Assembly (NCBI RefSeq): GCF_004365635.1
Contig: NZ_SOBH01000001.1
Coordinates: 1,240,001-1,304,000, forward strand
Direction of reading: 5' to 3'
Source of the DNA: Litoreibacter halocynthiae
GTDB taxonomy: Bacteria > Pseudomonadota > Alphaproteobacteria > Rhodobacterales > Rhodobacteraceae
Length of the DNA stretch: 64,000 bases
The notes beneath the pieces were generated by a model. It did not search any database. It was not told where the DNA came from and saw only the letters and a list, made by a program, of their open reading frames with translations. The translations under genes and the position numbers were made by a program. Every line of letters starts with the position of its first letter. Position 1 is the stretch's first letter. This document shows, piece by piece, positions 9,838-18,773 of this stretch.

Positions 9838-12800
9838 ATGAAAACGAAGGCGCGCACAGTCACTAGAACCGCCCGTTCCTCGCGGCCCATGGTGCCTGTA
9901 CGCAAACCTCAGCCTGCGATCCTGCGTCCTGCGCCGCCTGTGTTGAGCCCCAGTCTGACGGTGGGTGCGGTCAATGATCCGGCAGAGCGGGAAGCCGAAA
10001 CCATGGCTGCGCGCGTTGTCGGCGCAACACCTGCGCGCGCTGCCCCTGTTGCCGTCGCAGCCCCCGCAACGGCCGCAGCCCTCCGGCGCGACGCCGAGGC
10101 CCAGCCGAACCTTGACGAGCTAACCCCCGTTCCGGCCCCTGCGGACCAACAGGATTTCGACCTGCCCGCCGAAAATGACGTGGCCACCGAAGGGCTGGAC
10201 GCCGCTGATATGGGAGAGCTGGAAAGCGGTGCGCCCGTTGACACGGGTGGCGCGCCGGAGGGCGAGCTTCAGGCCTCCGCATCGCCCATTGCGGTCGTCG
10301 GGCGCATGGGCGGTCCCGCCCCGCCTGATGTGTCGCGGCTGGTTGCCAATCCCGGCCCCGGCCGTCCGCTGCCAAGCGGCGTGCGCACGCGGGTCGAGCC
10401 GCATTTCGGCACCAGTTTCGAAGATGTGCGGCTGCATGACAGCCCCGCCGACCAAGACGCCGCCGCGCGCATCGGCGCGCGCGCCTTTGCCCATAAAAAC
10501 CGCATCTGGCTTGGCCGTGGCGAAAGCCCCACCAATACCCGACTGATGGCGCATGAGTTGACCCATGTGGTGCAGCAAACCAAAGGTGCCGAGGCTCTAC
10601 CTTTGCGCCGCGAGCCCGTCCGGCGCGAGGAAGCGGCCCCCGAGGCCGGAGGGTTCGGCAGCGGCGCCATCGAGGCGCTCGCCCGCTACGTTCCCGGCTA
10701 CACGCTGATCACGGTGATCATGGGCCGCACGCTGTTCTCGGGCAAACGGGTGCTGAAAACCGCCACCAACCTGCTGGGTGGCCTCTTTGGGCTGCACCCG
10801 CTTGGCACCGTCCTGTTCGACAAGCTGCGCGAAACCCGCATGGTCGAAGAGGCCTTCCAATGGGTGCAAACCCGCCTTGGCGATCTGAACCTGACGTGGT
10901 CGCGCCTCAAGGGGGTGATCGCCAAGGCGCTCAGCCCGCCGCTTTTGGGCGCGAAAGAGTTCATCATGGAGCAGTTCCTGCCCCTTGTGCGCGACATCGG
11001 CACTTTCGCGGTGGATGTGGGCAAGAAGGTGTTGGAATTCACCGTGCGCGGCGCATTGAAACTGGCCGGGCCTTACGCCGACAAGGTCTGGGCGATCATT
11101 CAGCAAGCGGGCGACGTGCTGGATTTGATCGTCGAGAACCCGTTGGCGTTCGCCAAAAACCTGATCAAAGCCGTCGTCGGCGGCTTCATGAAATTCGGGG
11201 CCAACATTTTGCAGCACCTGAAGAAAGGTCTGCTTGGTTGGTTGTTTGGGGCCATTGCGGGCGCAGGAATTACCCTGCCCGCCAAGTTCGACTTCAAAGG
11301 GCTGATGTCGCTGGTCATGCAAATCCTCGGCCTGACCTACGCCACCTTCCGCGCGCAACTGGTCAAGCAACTGGGCCCATCAGGTGAGCGCAAAGTGGCG
11401 TTGATCGAAAAATCAGTCGAGATCGTGCGGGTCCTGTTGAAAGAAGGCTTCGCGGGCATCTGGCAGAAAATGTTGGAGATGATCGAGAACTTCAAAGCCA
11501 CCCTGATCGGCGGCATCTCTACCATGGTGATCACGACGGTGATCAAGGCAGGTATTTCATGGCTGGCAGGCCTGTCCAATCCTGTGGGGGCCGTGGTGAA
11601 GGTGGTCTTGGGCATCTACGATCTGATCGTGGCCTTCATCGAGCGGCTGCAACAGATCATGGATGTGGCGCAGTCCATCTTCTCGTCTGTCGGGGCCATT
11701 GCCCGCGGCCAGACGGAGGCGGCGGCCAATTTTGTTGAACAAACCATCGGGCGCACGGTGCCAGTTGTTATTGCCTTCCTCGCTGCCGCTTTGGGATTGG
11801 GTGGAATATCGTCCAAGATCAAGGCGGTGATTACCAAGCTGCAAGCACCGGTGAAAAAGGCCATGGGCAAGATGATCTCCTTTGTGATCAAGAAGGCCAA
11901 GGCGCTGTTTTCCAAACTCATCGGCAAGCTGAACGGCAAGCGCAAACTGCCCTCCAAAGCGTTCAAGATCGGGCGCACGCCCCACACGATATTTGGTAAA
12001 AAGGTCGGGCGGAAGGTCGAGGTCTACATGGCCAGTGAGGAAGGTCCGCTGAAAGGCAAAGGCCCCGCCACCAACGCCGCGACCAAGGATATCGACGACA
12101 AAACCGCCACCGAGCGATCCAACAAGTTGGAGAAATCCAGCAACGAGTCCACCGAGGAGACGAGTGCGGAAACCAAAGGGATCGACCCGCAATCGGAAAA
12201 GCAAAACAACAAAACCAAATTTGCCGCGCTGCATGCCGAACTTGAAGAGGCCGCTGCGGAATTCGAACTGTTGGGTCGCGACATTGAAACCGACCCGTTC
12301 CTCGACACCGATGGCGATGGCCAAGCGTTGCTGCGCGCGAAAGAGCCGCGCTCCGAGACTTTCGAGGGTCAGGTGGAAACCTATAGCAAGCTGACCGATG
12401 CCGCGTCCAAGAACGATCCCAAAGAGGGCTATCGCCTGTCGCGGTTCTACGAGCTGGATCACACCATCGAAAAGCGCTTTCCCTTGGGCGTGTTCGAGCA
12501 ACTGCACACGCTCAACGACCTGTCTGCCACCCCGCAACCCGACACCCATTTTCTGCGTGCGTCGCGCAAGGCCAAGGCTGAAAAAACCGGTGTGAATCCG
12601 TTGCCCGGCACCAGTCTGGATGCCAGCGTTCAAAAAGGCGCCGCCCCTGTGCTTGGGCTGCTCAACAGCAAAGCTACCGGTGACAAAATCGGGCCGGATG
12701 CGGGCGGCTTTCCTGCCATCGCGCTCTATCACCGCAACCACATCAATCTTAAGGGCAAAGGTCTGCCGAACGCAGCCGCCATTATCGCCAGTGCAATGAA

Positions 12801-13734
12801 AAAGAAGACCGTCCCCGAACGGGTCAACGATGTTAAATCCGCGATCAGGGCGCAGCTGAACGCCGAGGCTGCGGAGGTTCAGAAGATCTACAATTCCGAC
12901 CCCACCGCGACCGAGACCGTGAAAGCGAATGTCAGCAAAGGCCTCGCCAACCTGAAGGCTCAAAACATTGAACTTTACGGGCTTGACCGCATCCAGCCCA
13001 AACGCCCCGAACACGAAATCGACGAGGTCACCGCCAAAGACGGCAGCGACATCTATTTCGAGGGTGGTCAGGCAGGCGGCGACAACCTGATCAAAATTGA
13101 AGGCATTGGCAAAAAATACGGATCGCGCACCGCAGGCTTGGGCGACTTTATCGAGTATGACCACATCCTCGATAAATCCTTCGTTCATGCGGCCAAAACC
13201 CACAAAATCGTCGACCCAAACGAGAAGCAGACGGTCAAACTGGCCTCGGACAAGAACGCCACGACAAAGCTGCAATCGCGTCTGGACCGCTTGGCCGAAC
13301 TGGAGGCGACACCGCTATTTGCCGACAAGCCGAAGATTTTGGGCTATAAAGACGATGACGGCTTTGCCGTGCCAATCTACCGCCCCTTGGCGACCGAGGT
13401 GACCTCGGCCGTCAAGCACCCCACCGACACGCAAACAGCACCGGTGGACACCAAGGGCTTTGCCAACGACGCGGCAGCGTATGTCAGATCGGGTGTCCCG
13501 CAAGCCCGGCTTGATTTTGTCGCCAAGAAGCGTGTCGCGATCCAGCGTGTTTTGGAAGCGCGCACCACCACCCACGCCGATGCCGTGCGGGAGGTGTATT
13601 TGCCAGAGGTCGCGAAGGTGAAAGCGATCAATACCGACGCGGCCGGTGCCGACCGCAAGATGAAAGTTGTTTTAAAGAACCTGTATGTTTCCCTGAGAAA
13701 AGCGGACTCCGAGACCGTTAAGCTCTTCCAATAA
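9838..13734 (+). CDS. DUF4157 (eCIS core domain) protein, probable cargo/toxin, 1298 aa
   Basis: Residues ~170-250 form a textbook DUF4157 domain: VEPHFGTSFEDVRLHDS, then HELTHVVQQ with H239, E240 and H243 as a zinc-protease-like motif. DUF4157 marks proteins loaded into or associated with eCIS particles. The N-terminus is rich in Pro and Ala and probably disordered. Residues ~280-720 contain many long amphipathic or hydrophobic helices that could form a membrane-active module. The C-terminal ~430 residues contain two copies of an E-[LY]-D-H-x-[IL]-[ED]-K-x-F motif (from residues 872 and 1106), the first followed by N and H residues in HNH-like spacing. A nuclease activity is only a guess. 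The ribosome binding site is weak. Confidence 0.8.
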   Translation: MKTKARTVTRTARSSRPMVPVRKPQPAILRPAPPVLSPSLTVGAVNDPAEREAETMAARVVGATPARAAPVAVAAPATAAALRRDAEAQPNLDELTPVPAPADQQDFDLPAENDVATEGLDAADMGELESGAPVDTGGAPEGELQASASPIAVVGRMGGPAPPDVSRLVANPGPGRPLPSGVRTRVEPHFGTSFEDVRLHDSPADQDAAARIGARAFAHKNRIWLGRGESPTNTRLMAHELTHVVQQTKGAEALPLRREPVRREEAAPEAGGFGSGAIEALARYVPGYTLITVIMGRTLFSGKRVLKTATNLLGGLFGLHPLGTVLFDKLRETRMVEEAFQWVQTRLGDLNLTWSRLKGVIAKALSPPLLGAKEFIMEQFLPLVRDIGTFAVDVGKKVLEFTVRGALKLAGPYADKVWAIIQQAGDVLDLIVENPLAFAKNLIKAVVGGFMKFGANILQHLKKGLLGWLFGAIAGAGITLPAKFDFKGLMSLVMQILGLTYATFRAQLVKQLGPSGERKVALIEKSVEIVRVLLKEGFAGIWQKMLEMIENFKATLIGGISTMVITTVIKAGISWLAGLSNPVGAVVKVVLGIYDLIVAFIERLQQIMDVAQSIFSSVGAIARGQTEAAANFVEQTIGRTVPVVIAFLAAALGLGGISSKIKAVITKLQAPVKKAMGKMISFVIKKAKALFSKLIGKLNGKRKLPSKAFKIGRTPHTIFGKKVGRKVEVYMASEEGPLKGKGPATNAATKDIDDKTATERSNKLEKSSNESTEETSAETKGIDPQSEKQNNKTKFAALHAELEEAAAEFELLGRDIETDPFLDTDGDGQALLRAKEPRSETFEGQVETYSKLTDAASKNDPKEGYRLSRFYELDHTIEKRFPLGVFEQLHTLNDLSATPQPDTHFLRASRKAKAEKTGVNPLPGTSLDASVQKGAAPVLGLLNSKATGDKIGPDAGGFPAIALYHRNHINLKGKGLPNAAAIIASAMKKKTVPERVNDVKSAIRAQLNAEAAEVQKIYNSDPTATETVKANVSKGLANLKAQNIELYGLDRIQPKRPEHEIDEVTAKDGSDIYFEGGQAGGDNLIKIEGIGKKYGSRTAGLGDFIEYDHILDKSFVHAAKTHKIVDPNEKQTVKLASDKNATTKLQSRLDRLAELEATPLFADKPKILGYKDDDGFAVPIYRPLATEVTSAVKHPTDTQTAPVDTKGFANDAAAYVRSGVPQARLDFVAKKRVAIQRVLEARTTTHADAVREVYLPEVAKVKAINTDAAGADRKMKVVLKNLYVSLRKADSETVKLFQ

Positions 13735-13758
13735 AACAAAAGCAATTTGGAGAATAAC

Positions 13759-14925
13759 ATGCCCCTAGCCCCCGCCTCCTCCGACCTTGGCTTCTTCCGC
13801 TCCTCCGAGAGCCGCGACAGCAAGTATGACCCCGCCGCCATCGGTCTTGCGTTTTCCGGCGGTGGCTACCGCGCATCCCTGTTTCATGCGGGCGCGGTGA
13901 TCCGGCTCAACGAGTTGGGAATTCTGTCCAAGGCGTCTCGCATTGCCTCTGTCTCCGGCGGCTCGATCACCACGGGCATCTTGGCAATGAACTGGGACAA
14001 AATCGACTGGAACGGCAAGTCCGAAGGGGTCGCCACCCATGAGGCTATGACCGAGCATTTCATCAAGCCGCTGATGGACGCCACGGCGCTCAACATCGAC
14101 GTGGGCGTCTCGATCTTAGGGTTCGTGCCAGGCATCTCTGGGGGCAACCAGCTGGCCCGCAGCTACGACAAGCACATCTTTCACAACAAAAAGCTGAACA
14201 CCATAACGGGCAGCCGCCGGTTCCTGTTTTGCGCGGCGAACCTGCAAACCGGCGGGTTGGTGCGGTTCACCAAGGAATATGTGGCTGACTGGAAAGCGTT
14301 CTTCTCGACCACACACAACATCAAACTCAGCGAGGCAGTCGCCGCATCGTCCGGCTTTCCACCTATTCTGGCCCCCCTGCGCCTTGATCTGAGCGGCGAG
14401 ACCGTCACTGCGCCCGCAGGTGCGGTGTATGACAACGAGGCCCTGCGCAAGAACCCCGTGCTGGTCGATGGCGGTGTGTATGACAATATCGGGCTGGAGC
14501 CGATCTGGAAGCGCTGCGGCATCCTGATTGCCTCCAACGCAGGGTCCAACAACCCCGCCAAGGTGTCGCAATTCCGGTTGGGCATGATGATGCGCGTGGT
14601 CAACACCTTCCTTGATGTGTCGGTGAACTGGCGCGAACGGATGCTGGTCAACATGTTCCGCAACCAGTTGGCCGACGGATTGAAAGAACGCAACGGTGCG
14701 TTTTGGACGATAAAAACACCGACGCACAACCTTGCTTGGGACGGATTCAAGGCCAGCCCCGCGCAATTGAAAATGGCCGCCGACATGGCGACACGACTGA
14801 AAAAGTTTCCGGTCGAAACCCAACGCGCGGCGGTGCTGGCAGGCTATTCCTACGCGGATGGCACGATCCGCCAGTTCGTTCTGCCCGACGCGCCTGCACC
14901 AACCGCGGCTCCGGTGCTTCCATGA
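13759..14925 (+). CDS. Patatin-like phospholipase
   Basis: 388 residues with all elements of a patatin Ser/Asp dyad: oxyanion loop SGGGYR (33-38), nucleophile in SVSGGS with Ser66, and DGG with Asp237 (LVDGGVYDN). It should hydrolyse acyl esters of phospholipids. No signal peptide is visible. The ATG at 13759 has GGAG six bases upstream and is preferred over the in-frame TTG at 13747, which lies inside that ribosome binding site region. The stop overlaps the next start (ATGA), and the gene follows the DUF4157 gene by 24 bases. In this position it is a candidate effector of the injection system; intracellular lipid metabolism cannot be excluded. Confidence 0.85.
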   Translation: MPLAPASSDLGFFRSSESRDSKYDPAAIGLAFSGGGYRASLFHAGAVIRLNELGILSKASRIASVSGGSITTGILAMNWDKIDWNGKSEGVATHEAMTEHFIKPLMDATALNIDVGVSILGFVPGISGGNQLARSYDKHIFHNKKLNTITGSRRFLFCAANLQTGGLVRFTKEYVADWKAFFSTTHNIKLSEAVAASSGFPPILAPLRLDLSGETVTAPAGAVYDNEALRKNPVLVDGGVYDNIGLEPIWKRCGILIASNAGSNNPAKVSQFRLGMMMRVVNTFLDVSVNWRERMLVNMFRNQLADGLKERNGAFWTIKTPTHNLAWDGFKASPAQLKMAADMATRLKKFPVETQRAAVLAGYSYADGTIRQFVLPDAPAPTAAPVLP

Positions 14926-17135
14926 CGCCGGAATTCCGCCCACCACGCAGGTTGAACGTCTTCGCATTCGACCCCTCCACCGCGCGCAGCTTTGCCAACC
15001 GCAACGCGCGCACCGTGAAGATTACCCTGCCCTACGAGCTGGACCCGCCTGATTTGGGCAAACCCTTCTACGGGCCGAAAGGCAAATATGTGGAGGTGGT
15101 GGATTTCGACCCCGCAAGCGGCGCGTTCTATGCGCCGGTGAACCTCAACGATGACGCGGTGATGTTCAATGACGGGCTGCCGCCCTCGCCCGAGAATCCG
15201 CAATTTCATCAGCAAATGGTCTATGCGGTGTCGATGAACACCATCGCCGCCTTCGAGGAGGCGTTGGGCCGCGTCGTCCAATGGGCCCCCACCGAGAAGA
15301 AGATCGAGCGCAAAGGCAAAGACCCCGAATGGACCTATGATTTCACCCGTCGGCTGCGCATCTATCCGCACGCACTGCGCGAGGCCAACGCTTATTACCA
15401 TCCCGCAAAGAAAGCCCTGCTGTTCGGCTATTTCACCGCAGGCCCCGATAGCACCAGCGCGCCGTCCGGCACCACAGTGTTCACCTGCCTGAGCCACGAC
15501 ATCATCGTGCACGAAACGGTGCATGCCATCCTCGACGGGCTGCACCCGACCTTCGCCGAGGACGCCAATCCCGACATGCGCGCGCTGCACGAAGCCTTCG
15601 CCGACATCATCGCGCTGTTTCAATTGTTCTCGTTCCCGTCGGTGCTGGAGGAGCAAATCGCCAAAACGCGGGGCGATCTGAGCCGTCAGAACCTGTTGGG
15701 CGAGCTTGCACAAGAATTCGGCCAGGCTGTCGGACGCGGCTGCTCGCTCCGCGATTTTTTGGGCAGCGTGAACGAACATGGCGTCTGGGAGGCGCAGGAA
15801 CCCGACCCGACCAAACTGCGCGACGCCACAGGCCCGCATGACCGTGGCGCGGTGCTGGTCGCTGCTGTCTTCCGCGCCTTCCTGACCATTTACAAAACCC
15901 GCGTAGGCGATCTGTTCCGCATCGCTTCGAATGGCTCCGGCGTTTTACGCGACGGGGCGATCGACCCTGACCTGAAACGCCGCCTCGCCTCCGAGGCCGC
16001 GCAATGCGCGCGCCGCGTCATGCGTATTTGCATCCGCGCGATGGACTACACCCCGCCTGTGAATGTCAGTTTCGGCAACTACCTGCGGGCCATCATCACC
16101 GCCGACCGCGACCTGTTCCCCGAAGACGCACAAGGCTACCGCGCAGCGTTCATTGAGGCGTTCGCAAGCTGGGGCATCCTGCCCGAAGGCATCGCCGCGA
16201 TTTCAGAGCCGGCCTTGTGCTGGCCAACACTGGACATTGCCGAGGCCGACCGTCAGGCGCTGCGTGGCATCTCGGAAGACATGAGCTGGCTCGACAAAAT
16301 CCACTCCAATCTGGGGTTGATGCTGTCCCAGCCCCGCAAGATGCTGTCGCATTTCGCCAGCCCGATGAGTATTGACGGCGAAGACCGCCGCGCTCGTTAC
16401 CAAGAAGAGGTGAAGCGCGCGCAGGTTGAAGCCCAGCAGGTTGGCATTCTGATCCATGACCGCCTGACCCGCTTCAATGATGCCAGCACCACGATGACCG
16501 TGAAGGAAAAGGTACCGGCACGGGCGTTGCAGCTGGATGTGAACCTGTTGGAGGTCGATGACAGCCGCGACCGTGAAATCGTCTACCACGCCTCCAGCCA
16601 TTACCAGCGGTTGCTCTGGCTATTGATGAACTCTGCCAGCTCTCCTCGGTTTGCCGAACTGACCGGCCTGACTTTTTCACCTGACGCACCTGCCACCGTG
16701 CGCCGGTCGCGCACGACCTTTCTACCCTCGCTCCATGTCTCGGCGGTGCGCATTGCCCGCAGGCAGGGCCAGCGCGGCCAGCCGGAACGCGAATATGTCA
16801 TCGAGGTGATCCAGACACGGCGCGGCTACTTTGACCCCGATCGTCAAGCCCATGAGGATGCGCGGCCCATTGACCCCAAAGATTCCGAACGTGCCAGCGA
16901 CTTCAAATTCCGCGCCGGAACGACCTTTCTTGTAGATGCCCGCAGCTTCAAAATCCGCCGCTTGATCCGGTCCACCTATGCGGTTGACGATCCCGATGGG
17001 CTGGCCGCGTGCCGCGCCTATGTGGATGGCACCGACGCGCAGGCGGCCAATGCGTTTTACTCCGGTCGCTCCTCTCGTGCGGCGGCGTTCGCCGATCTGC
17101 ACCATCCGCCCCATATCAAGGACGGTTTCCGATGA
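14922..17135 (+). CDS. Thermolysin-like gluzincin metallopeptidase-family protein, 737 aa
   Basis: The HETVH motif (His197, Glu198, His201) is followed 23 residues later by Glu224 in the sequence LHEAFADI. This resembles the third-ligand motif of M4/thermolysin-type gluzincins. The flanking AILDG and NPDMRAL also fit that fold. No export signal is seen, so it either acts in the cytoplasm or is delivered by the injection system. The remaining ~500 C-terminal residues have no motif I recognise. The start overlaps the patatin stop and the stop overlaps the next start (both ATGA), so the three enzymes are made together. An open frame extends upstream to 14703 inside the patatin gene, but the coupled ATG is the natural start. 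Confidence 0.7.
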   Translation: MTPEFRPPRRLNVFAFDPSTARSFANRNARTVKITLPYELDPPDLGKPFYGPKGKYVEVVDFDPASGAFYAPVNLNDDAVMFNDGLPPSPENPQFHQQMVYAVSMNTIAAFEEALGRVVQWAPTEKKIERKGKDPEWTYDFTRRLRIYPHALREANAYYHPAKKALLFGYFTAGPDSTSAPSGTTVFTCLSHDIIVHETVHAILDGLHPTFAEDANPDMRALHEAFADIIALFQLFSFPSVLEEQIAKTRGDLSRQNLLGELAQEFGQAVGRGCSLRDFLGSVNEHGVWEAQEPDPTKLRDATGPHDRGAVLVAAVFRAFLTIYKTRVGDLFRIASNGSGVLRDGAIDPDLKRRLASEAAQCARRVMRICIRAMDYTPPVNVSFGNYLRAIITADRDLFPEDAQGYRAAFIEAFASWGILPEGIAAISEPALCWPTLDIAEADRQALRGISEDMSWLDKIHSNLGLMLSQPRKMLSHFASPMSIDGEDRRARYQEEVKRAQVEAQQVGILIHDRLTRFNDASTTMTVKEKVPARALQLDVNLLEVDDSRDREIVYHASSHYQRLLWLLMNSASSPRFAELTGLTFSPDAPATVRRSRTTFLPSLHVSAVRIARRQGQRGQPEREYVIEVIQTRRGYFDPDRQAHEDARPIDPKDSERASDFKFRAGTTFLVDARSFKIRRLIRSTYAVDDPDGLAACRAYVDGTDAQAANAFYSGRSSRAAAFADLHHPPHIKDGFR

Positions 17136-18763
17136 CCAAGCCACCCACCCCCCGCATCAAAGCCCCGAAATCCGGCGTGCGTGTGCGCATGTATCGCCAA
17201 GGACACGGTGACTGCTTTTTGCTGACCTTCCGGCGCAGCCGAGGGGCCAAGCCGTTCTTTATGTTGATTGATTGCGGGCGCAAGAAAGGCAGCACCCCCG
17301 CCGACCTGAAGGACAAAGACGTCGACATGGACGCGGTGATCGAAGCCCTGTGGGTCGACACTGGCGGCAAGCTGGACGTGGTCGTGGTCACCCATGAGCA
17401 CGAAGACCACGTCTCGGGCTTTCCCAAAGCGGGCGATGACAGCCACCCGTTCTCCAAGTTCCACGTCGAAGACCTGTGGCTTGCATGGACGGAGGATGGC
17501 ACCGATGCGGACGCCAACCGCTACCGCGAACTTTATGGCGACAAGCTGTTAACCTTGGCGCTCGCGCATGAAAAGCTGCGGGCGTTGCAAGGTGTCGGGG
17601 CGCCGGACGGTGTGGCCGATGAAATAGCCGAGTTTCTGGAACTGGAAACCGGCCACCGCACTGGCGCGGAGGTACTAAAAGAAGCGTGCATCGAAATGGG
17701 CGTCGCCCCGCGCGATATCAGCGCAGGGCCGGAACAGGCCTTCGCTGCAGCCCGCAGCACCAAAATCCGCGGCAAACGCTACAAGGAACGCCTTGCGGGG
17801 CTGCGCTCGATGGTGAAAGGCGAGATCAAGTTCCTGTCTCCCGGTGACCCGCCGCTCCCGCTGAAAGGCGTAAAGGGCGTGCGGGTCTTTCCGTTCGGTC
17901 CACCGCGCGATCAAAAGCTGTTAACCAGCCTGAACCCGCACCAATCCGAGGAATTCCACATCGGGCCTTTCGCCATGGGCGAGGCTGGTGCGGGGCTGTT
18001 CGCCGCCTTTGCCAGTGGCACAGAAGGCGCCACATCATCCCCTTTCGCCCCGCGATTCGTCATCCGGCAAGACCAGATATCCGACAGTGTTGCCGAAGAC
18101 GCGCCACCGGAGCTGGCCTATCTTTCGAGGACCTATCTGGCCGAGGAGGATGCGGATCGACGGATCGACGGGGATTGGATGGGCGAAGCCGAAGCCTTGG
18201 CGTTGCGGCTGAACTCCGAGGTGAACAACACCTCGTTAGTGCTTGCTTTCGAGTTGGAAAAAAGCGGTCGCACCCTGCTGTTCACAGGCGACGCGCAGCG
18301 TGGGTCATGGATATCTTGGTCCGACCTGTCATGGCAAGTTGATGGCTCCACCGTCACCGCCAAAGACCTGCTGGCGCGCTGCACCTTCTATAAGGCGGGT
18401 CATCACGGCTCTCACAACGCGACGCTCAACGGCACGCTGGACAGCCCGCATGCCAATCTTAACTGGATGGCGCAAGGCGTCTATGCGCAGGATTTCGTAG
18501 CCATGGTGCCATCGAACAAAACATGGGCATGGGGCAAGTCACGCCCGTGGCGTCACCCGATGAAGGCAATTGAGCACGCGCTGATCGACAAGGCAAAATC
18601 CCGGGTGCTGATGATCGAGCCGCATGAACCCGAACGGCACGACGCCCATTCAAGCGCAGAGTTCGATGCGATGTGGGCCGCGTTCACAAAAGCCACCAAA
18701 TCCGAGGAATTTGCGGTCGAGCATCTTGTCGAGGATGTAGAACCAGCGTCAGAAGAAACCTGA
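17132..18763 (+). CDS. Metallo-beta-lactamase fold hydrolase
   Basis: 543 residues. The N-terminus reads VRVRMYRQGHGDCFLLTF, typical of a group of MBL-fold proteins related to the ComEC/Rec2 hydrolase domain. The metal motif HEHEDH is at residues 88-93. Further metal-binding segments are LLFTGDA and YKAGHHGSHN toward the C-terminus. Members hydrolyse phosphodiester or related bonds; the substrate here is unknown. A ~200-residue insertion separates the two halves of the fold. It is the last gene of the + strand cluster and ends ten bases from the convergent monooxygenase gene, with no obvious terminator between them. Confidence 0.8.
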   Translation: MTKPPTPRIKAPKSGVRVRMYRQGHGDCFLLTFRRSRGAKPFFMLIDCGRKKGSTPADLKDKDVDMDAVIEALWVDTGGKLDVVVVTHEHEDHVSGFPKAGDDSHPFSKFHVEDLWLAWTEDGTDADANRYRELYGDKLLTLALAHEKLRALQGVGAPDGVADEIAEFLELETGHRTGAEVLKEACIEMGVAPRDISAGPEQAFAAARSTKIRGKRYKERLAGLRSMVKGEIKFLSPGDPPLPLKGVKGVRVFPFGPPRDQKLLTSLNPHQSEEFHIGPFAMGEAGAGLFAAFASGTEGATSSPFAPRFVIRQDQISDSVAEDAPPELAYLSRTYLAEEDADRRIDGDWMGEAEALALRLNSEVNNTSLVLAFELEKSGRTLLFTGDAQRGSWISWSDLSWQVDGSTVTAKDLLARCTFYKAGHHGSHNATLNGTLDSPHANLNWMAQGVYAQDFVAMVPSNKTWAWGKSRPWRHPMKAIEHALIDKAKSRVLMIEPHEPERHDAHSSAEFDAMWAAFTKATKSEEFAVEHLVEDVEPASEET

Positions 18764-18773
18764 AGAACGCTCC

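Noticed and set aside
11557..13275. Long - strand open frame opposite the DUF4157 gene
   Set aside because: No domain, no ribosome binding site, and the + strand frame carries the DUF4157 signature.
14703..14921. Upstream extension of the gluzincin gene from a TTG inside the patatin gene
   Set aside because: The overlap with the patatin coding frame is long, and the ATGA-coupled start at 14922 is the normal arrangement in this operon.
1..18763. Prophage instead of eCIS
   Set aside because: Baseplate genes alone would fit both, but no integrase, capsid, terminase or lysis genes are visible and the DUF4157 protein is an eCIS marker. The part upstream of the window could still change this view.
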